From contig PEXM01000049.1 in assembly GCA_002779055.1 (NCBI GenBank), positions 1 through 9,581 of the forward strand: 9,581 nt of DNA. The letters are read 5' to 3'. Position numbers and translations under genes: made by a program. Below are positions 6,446 through 9,581 of the stretch, in pieces. This stretch comes from Elusimicrobia bacterium CG08_land_8_20_14_0_20_44_26 (lineage in GTDB: Bacteria > CG03). A model generated the notes under the pieces. The model had not been told where the DNA came from. It searched no databases and saw nothing but the letters and a program-made list of their open reading frames with translations. The first letter of the stretch is position 1, and each line of letters opens with the position of its first letter.

Positions 6446-7866
6446 ATCGGCGTTTCGTCGCCGAAAGTTTTTTCCACATCGACGAATTGCGAGTATTTTT
6501 TCATAAATTTCAAATCAAGCTTCCCCAAACTGCCGTTTCGCTGTTTTCCGATAATCACTTTTATGATAGGACTTTCAAAATTCTCTTCGGTGTCATACGG
6601 CTCGTGAAGAAAAAGAACGAGATCCGCATCCTGTTCAATGGCGCCCGAATCCCGCAGGTCGGATAGACGCGGCTCGGCGGCTTTGCCGGTTCTTTTCGTC
6701 ACTTCTCTGGAAAGCTGGGACAACACGATCACGGGAACCCTGAGATCTTTCGCCATCATTTTGAGATTCCTTGATATTTCAGCAATCTCAAACTGTCTGC
6801 CCTGTCTGCCGGACTGCGGGCTTCCTGACATTAGTTGTATATAATCTATCATTATGAGAGCAAGACCCCGCTCTATCTGAATCTTTCTGGCGCGGGTCTT
6901 CATTTCAAGCACGGAACTTGAAGCCGAGGCATCTACATAAATAGGGTAACCTGTCATCTTATCCACTATTGCGTTTATTTTATCCTGCATTCTGCCTGTT
7001 ACGACTTTGTCCAGCGCCTCGTATCTCAAATTGTTCATAGGTATGTGCCCTTCACAGGCGAGCATTCTCCTGAAAATTTCGCCGGCTGACATTTCAAGCG
7101 AGAAAATACAGACGGCATCGGGTTTCTCCTCTTTGCTCTTTTTCTTTTTAAGCAGTTCGGAGGCGATATTTATGCATATATTGACGCCCAGCGTGGTCTT
7201 TCCTATTGAGGGACGCGCGGCGATAATTATGAGTTCCCCCGGATGAAGCCCGAAAGTTTTTTCGTCTAATTCCCTGTAGCCGAATTTTTGTATTCCCGTA
7301 CTCTTCGGGTCGCCTATCGCTTTAATGAAATCCGTTCCAAGTTCGCCGAGAGTCCTGAAATCTTTCATGGCAAATTGAGTCTCTGCCACTTTCATTATTT
7401 TCTGAGCGGCTTTATCAAGCACTTCCTTTGCGGGGTCGGACGAGCTAAAACACATATTAATTATGTCCGTGCCCGCATTAATAAGAGAGCGTAAAACATA
7501 TTTGTCTTTGACAATCTGGGCGTATTCCTGCGCGTGCGCCGCCACCTCAACCGTTTCCACAAGAGAAGTGAGGTAATCCATTCCGCCGATGTTCTCCGTC
7601 TCGTGACGCCGGTCAAGAACCGACTTAAGAGTTATCATATCCACCGATTTTGTTGTCTCTAAAAGTTCTAAAAAAGCATCATAAATTATTCTGTTTTTCG
7701 CATCGTAAAAAACTTCCGGTTCATAACCTATAATGCTGATAACGTCGTATATCAGTTCTGTATTGATAAAGATAGACCCGAGAACGGCTTTTTCCGCATC
7801 CAAGTCATGAGGCGGTATTTTCAGAAGTTGCGATTGAATAGCGGTGTCTTTGCGCGCTGCTGTCAT
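6442..7866 (-). CDS. dnaB: Replicative DNA helicase DnaB
   Basis: This is the hexameric helicase that unwinds DNA at the replication fork. In 474 residues the N-terminal primase-interacting domain begins PPHDLDAEKAVLGS (18-31) and runs to about 125. The RecA-like domain then has Walker A ARPSIGKT (217-224), SLEMS (256-260), Walker B LIMIDYIQLM (337-346), VIVLSQLSR (379-387), LSDLRDSGAIEQDAD (401-415) and the arginine-finger segment GKQRNG (440-445). No intein or break is seen. A Lys-rich stretch just after Walker A (about 239-248) looks a few residues longer than usual, probably a surface loop. The ATG directly follows the rplI TAA (zero spacing) and the stop overlaps the alr start, so translation is probably coupled both ways. 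rplI-dnaB adjacency is widespread in bacteria. Confidence 0.98.
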   Translation of the reverse strand: MTAARKDTAIQSQLLKIPPHDLDAEKAVLGSIFINTELIYDVISIIGYEPEVFYDAKNRIIYDAFLELLETTKSVDMITLKSVLDRRHETENIGGMDYLTSLVETVEVAAHAQEYAQIVKDKYVLRSLINAGTDIINMCFSSSDPAKEVLDKAAQKIMKVAETQFAMKDFRTLGELGTDFIKAIGDPKSTGIQKFGYRELDEKTFGLHPGELIIIAARPSIGKTTLGVNICINIASELLKKKKSKEEKPDAVCIFSLEMSAGEIFRRMLACEGHIPMNNLRYEALDKVVTGRMQDKINAIVDKMTGYPIYVDASASSSVLEMKTRARKIQIERGLALIMIDYIQLMSGSPQSGRQGRQFEIAEISRNLKMMAKDLRVPVIVLSQLSREVTKRTGKAAEPRLSDLRDSGAIEQDADLVLFLHEPYDTEENFESPIIKVIIGKQRNGSLGKLDLKFMKKYSQFVDVEKTFGDETPI

Positions 7867-8313
7867 TTATTCTTTCGGCGTGACCCACACCTTAAGCGCG
7901 GCCGTCACTTCCGGATGAAGTTTCACTTTAACCTCATAAATGCCGAGTTCCTTTATCGGGGTTGAAAGCTCAATCTGTTTTCTGTCCAATTCAATACCCT
8001 TCTCTTTCAGAGCGCCCGCTATTTCGCTTTCGCCGACAGAGCCGAAAAGCTTGTTCTCGTCATGAGCGCTTCTTGCGATATTTAATTCCATCTCGGATAT
8101 CTTTTGCGCCAGCGCCTGCGCCTTCTGGAGAATTCTGCCTTTCTTCTCAATGTATTTCAGACGGATTTTCTCAACCTGCTTTACGCTGTTTTCCGAAGCC
8201 ATATAGGCAAAGCCCCTCGGTATGAGATAGTTCCTCGCGAAACCCTCCGCAACCTCTTTTATCGCGCCGATGTCTCCCAAATTCGCCACATTCTTTGCAA
8301 GAATCACTTTCAT
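7867..8313 (-). CDS. rplI: 50S ribosomal protein L9
   Basis: L9 binds 23S rRNA near the base of the L1 stalk in the large ribosomal subunit. The length (148 residues) is exactly that expected. The N-terminal RNA-binding domain carries the family signature: VANLGDIGAIKEVAEGFARNYLIPRGFA (split here as residues 9-24 and 25-36), followed by a long charged linker helix (about 43-75) and the C-terminal domain with KLFGSVGESEIAGAL. A strong GGGAGGAG ribosome site lies 5 bases before the ATG. It is the first gene of the tight train, directly abutting dnaB. The usual partners rpsF, ssb and rpsR are not upstream in this window; instead there is a repeat element and a nuclease-like gene. Confidence 0.98.
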   Translation of the reverse strand: MKVILAKNVANLGDIGAIKEVAEGFARNYLIPRGFAYMASENSVKQVEKIRLKYIEKKGRILQKAQALAQKISEMELNIARSAHDENKLFGSVGESEIAGALKEKGIELDRKQIELSTPIKELGIYEVKVKLHPEVTAALKVWVTPKE

Positions 8314-8318
8314 CCTTA

Positions 8319-8326
8319 CTCCTCCC
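8319..8326 (-). promoter_or_regulatory. Strong ribosome binding site for rplI
   Basis: GGGAGGAG on the minus strand, with AGGAG ending 5 bases before the ATG at 8313. It confirms the start. Confidence 0.85.
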
Positions 8327-8349
8327 GTATCTTATCGCCCGCCGTTTAC

Positions 8350-8384
8350 TTTATAATGTATCATTTTATTATACTTTATGTAAA
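8350..8384 (-). promoter_or_regulatory. Possible sigma-70 promoter for the rplI-dnaB-alr-mla train
   Basis: TTTACA (8384-8379, minus strand) is a 4-of-6 to 5-of-6 match to a -35 box. About 18 bases on is TACATT (8360-8355), overlapping TATAAA (8355-8350); a TATAAT (8373-8368) is also present but too close to that -35 and lacks a good one of its own. The area is AT-rich and sits 40-70 bases before the rplI start. The -35 abuts the end of the hairpin element. Weak evidence; start-site mapping would decide. Confidence 0.3.
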
Positions 8385-8557
8385 CCCCGTTAGAGAATTC
8401 AAGAATTCTTTTACCCCGTTAGATAGTAAACGTCTAACGGGGCAAGCAATAAAAGATGGCAGCATTATACCGCCATCAACCCTGAAACTCTTCGGAGTTA
8501 CGGGGTCAAAGGAGAACTTATATCGCCGACAGAAGTCGGCGGCGTTCTCTAACGGGG
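8385..8557. mobile_element. 173-bp hairpin-rich element with 13-bp terminal inverted repeats (MITE- or REP-like)
   Basis: The ends are CCCCGTTAGAGAA (8385-8397) and its exact reverse complement (8545-8557), flanked on both sides by TAAA (8381-8384 and 8558-8561), which could be a target duplication. No protein gene is inside. Internal perfect stems are AGAATT/AATTCT (8394-8409), a 10-bp stem (8414-8423 with 8433-8442), GATGGC/GCCATC (8455-8477), AACTC-TTCG-GAGTT (8486-8499) and CGCCGAC-AGAA-GTCGGCG (8524-8541). This fits a non-autonomous mobile element or a REP cluster; a structured RNA is also possible. It fills most of the 309-bp gap between the nuclease gene and rplI; the remaining bases are AT-rich with only the promoter candidate and the rplI ribosome site. 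Confidence 0.6.
8414..8442. repeat. 10-bp stem-loop inside the element
   Basis: CCCCGTTAGA (8414-8423) and TCTAACGGGG (8433-8442) form a perfect stem around a 9-base loop. The same decamer is used at both ends of the larger element, so four copies exist: two forward, two inverted. No T-run follows on either strand. Confidence 0.85.
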
Positions 8558-8622
8558 TAAATCAGTCAACCTTTCCAAAAAAGCTTCATACATCGGTTCT
8601 GTTCAAAATGCAGTTTCATAAA

Positions 8623-9581
8623 TTACATTTCTTTTAATTTTTCAGATATTTCTTTTGGTGACGGAAGATATTTCTGTAATTTTCTCGGCAATTTATTAGT
8701 TATTCTATATGTTGCAACACCTATCGGTTTATTAACACTTCTTAAAGCATATTCAACAATTGTCCGTTTTTTTGACTTGCAAAGAATTATACCTATAGAG
8801 GAATTTTCATCTCTAAGTTTTGCCTTATCATCCAAAGCAGCCAGATAGAATTGCATTTTCCCGGCATACTCCGGCTTAAAATCACCGACTTTGAGTTCAA
8901 TGGCGACAAGACATTTCAGTATCCTGTGATACAAAAGTAAATCAACAAAAAACTCGTCATCTTCAATTTTTATTCTGTACTGATTCCCGACAAAAGTAAA
9001 ATAACCGCCCATTTCAATCAGAAACTTTCGCACATTATTTATCAGTTCAATTTCTAACTGTTTTTCAGAGTGTTCCTCGCCCAGTTCCAAGAAATCAAAA
9101 GTATATTCGTCTTTAACTGCAAGTTTTGCCTGATGCCTGTATTTTTCGGGAAGTGCTTTATCAAAATTTGTCTGATTCAATAAATATTTCTCGTAGGATT
9201 TATTCTCAATCTGATGGATTAGAACATTTTTTGTCCAACCGTATTTCTTCGTCATTTTGATATAGAACTCGCGTTCTAAATCATCTTTACATTTTTCCAT
9301 AATAATAATGTTTTTAACCCAGCTAATTTCTGCAACCAGTGGTTGCAGTTTTTGATTATTTTTATATAACAAATAAAAATTTCGCATATTCCATATATTA
9401 CGTGACGAAAATCCTTTAATTCCAGGAAATTCTTTTTGCAAGTCATCTGCAAGTTTTTCCACAACCGACTTTCCCCATCCGTATTTTTTCTGTTTTTCAA
9501 CCACGCCCCTGCCGATATCCCAATAAAGAGAAATAAGTTCTTTGTTTACTGCTTTCAACGCATCATACTGCGCCCTGTAAA
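8623..9581 (-). CDS. DUF1016/YhcG-type PD-(D/E)XK nuclease domain protein, N-terminus cut by window edge
   Basis: The reading frame is open to the right edge (last visible codons YRAQYDA before the TTG at 9558), and homologues have residues before LKAVNKELISLYWDIG, so that TTG is internal and the start is outside. About 318 residues are visible. The N-terminal DUF1016 helical domain includes LYWDIGRGVVEKQ, GFSSRNIWNMRNFY, LQPLVAEISW and KDDLEREFYIKM. The C-terminal nuclease domain has the PD-(D/E)XK core FFVDLLLYH ... AIELKVGDFKPEYAGKM, then SIGIILCKSKK and NKPIGVATYR. Metal and catalytic residues therefore look intact. The family is often found near restriction-modification and other defence genes; its exact role is not settled. 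Hand counts of three 60-base lines give 30-38% GC against 43-48% in two core-gene lines, hinting at transfer. No terminator is clear after the TAA. Confidence 0.92.
   Translation of the reverse strand, partial: YRAQYDALKAVNKELISLYWDIGRGVVEKQKKYGWGKSVVEKLADDLQKEFPGIKGFSSRNIWNMRNFYLLYKNNQKLQPLVAEISWVKNIIIMEKCKDDLEREFYIKMTKKYGWTKNVLIHQIENKSYEKYLLNQTNFDKALPEKYRHQAKLAVKDEYTFDFLELGEEHSEKQLEIELINNVRKFLIEMGGYFTFVGNQYRIKIEDDEFFVDLLLYHRILKCLVAIELKVGDFKPEYAGKMQFYLAALDDKAKLRDENSSIGIILCKSKKRTIVEYALRSVNKPIGVATYRITNKLPRKLQKYLPSPKEISEKLKEM

Noticed and set aside
7117..7152. Lys-rich stretch after DnaB Walker A as a possible intein or frameshift
   Set aside because: Only a few residues are added and all motifs on either side are in frame; an ordinary surface-loop variation.
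8384..8558. Possible CRISPR array from four copies of a shared decamer
   Set aside because: The copies are short, in mixed orientation and unevenly spaced, with no cas genes; inverted-repeat element fits better.
8577..8622. T-run (six Ts on the minus strand) after the nuclease gene as a terminator
   Set aside because: No convincing stem precedes the Ts.
8104..8637. Open plus-strand frame of 177 codons across rplI and the intergenic element
   Set aside because: It runs antisense through rplI and through the inverted-repeat element, has no recognisable domain and no ribosome site.
9559..9581. TTG at 9558 as the start of the nuclease gene
   Set aside because: The frame stays open to the window edge and the residues upstream and downstream match the interior of the DUF1016 domain, so the gene begins outside.

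Overview
The window is a block of nine protein genes, all read from the minus strand (right to left). The gene at each edge is cut off by the window. Base composition is middling and the standard code fits. A complete phospholipid-transport trio (MlaE, MlaF and an MlaD/MCE protein) points to a bacterium with two membranes. The gene order mixes motifs found across many phyla (rplI-dnaB, radA next to a PIN/TRAM gene). I cannot place the organism; a poorly cultured diderm lineage such as an Elusimicrobiota- or Omnitrophota-like phylum is only a guess.

Layout in the direction of transcription. At 9581-8623 is the C-terminal part of a DUF1016/YhcG-type PD-(D/E)XK nuclease gene. It looks more AT-rich than the rest and is probably an accessory gene. 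At 8622-8314 is a 309-bp gap holding a 173-bp element bounded by inverted repeats and packed with hairpins, then a weak promoter candidate and a strong ribosome binding site. From 8313 a tight gene train follows: rplI (ribosomal protein L9), dnaB (replicative helicase), alr (alanine racemase), mlaE, mlaF, the mlaD-like gene and radA. After a 164-bp repeat-rich spacer comes a membrane-anchored PIN/TRAM (YacL-type) gene that runs off the left edge.

The genes are core housekeeping functions: translation, replication, D-alanine supply for peptidoglycan, lipid traffic between the membranes, and recombination repair. Spacing from rplI to mlaD is 0, -4, 53, 8 and 15 bp, which suggests one long transcript. 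The three wider gaps in or after this train (alr/mlaE 53 bp, mlaD/radA 71 bp, radA/PIN-TRAM 164 bp) are exactly where short repeats sit.

The points most worth a second look are: the 173-bp hairpin element and its four interchangeable copies of CCCCGTTAGA; a 19-bp near-duplication separating alr from mlaE; heptamer GAAGAGT arrays starting at the stop codons of mlaD and radA; an MCE protein with a beta-rich C-terminal domain; and an alanine racemase with Glu where the carbamylated Lys normally sits. I saw no CRISPR array, tRNA, rRNA, prophage or transposase gene, and I cannot point to a clearly new multi-gene system.
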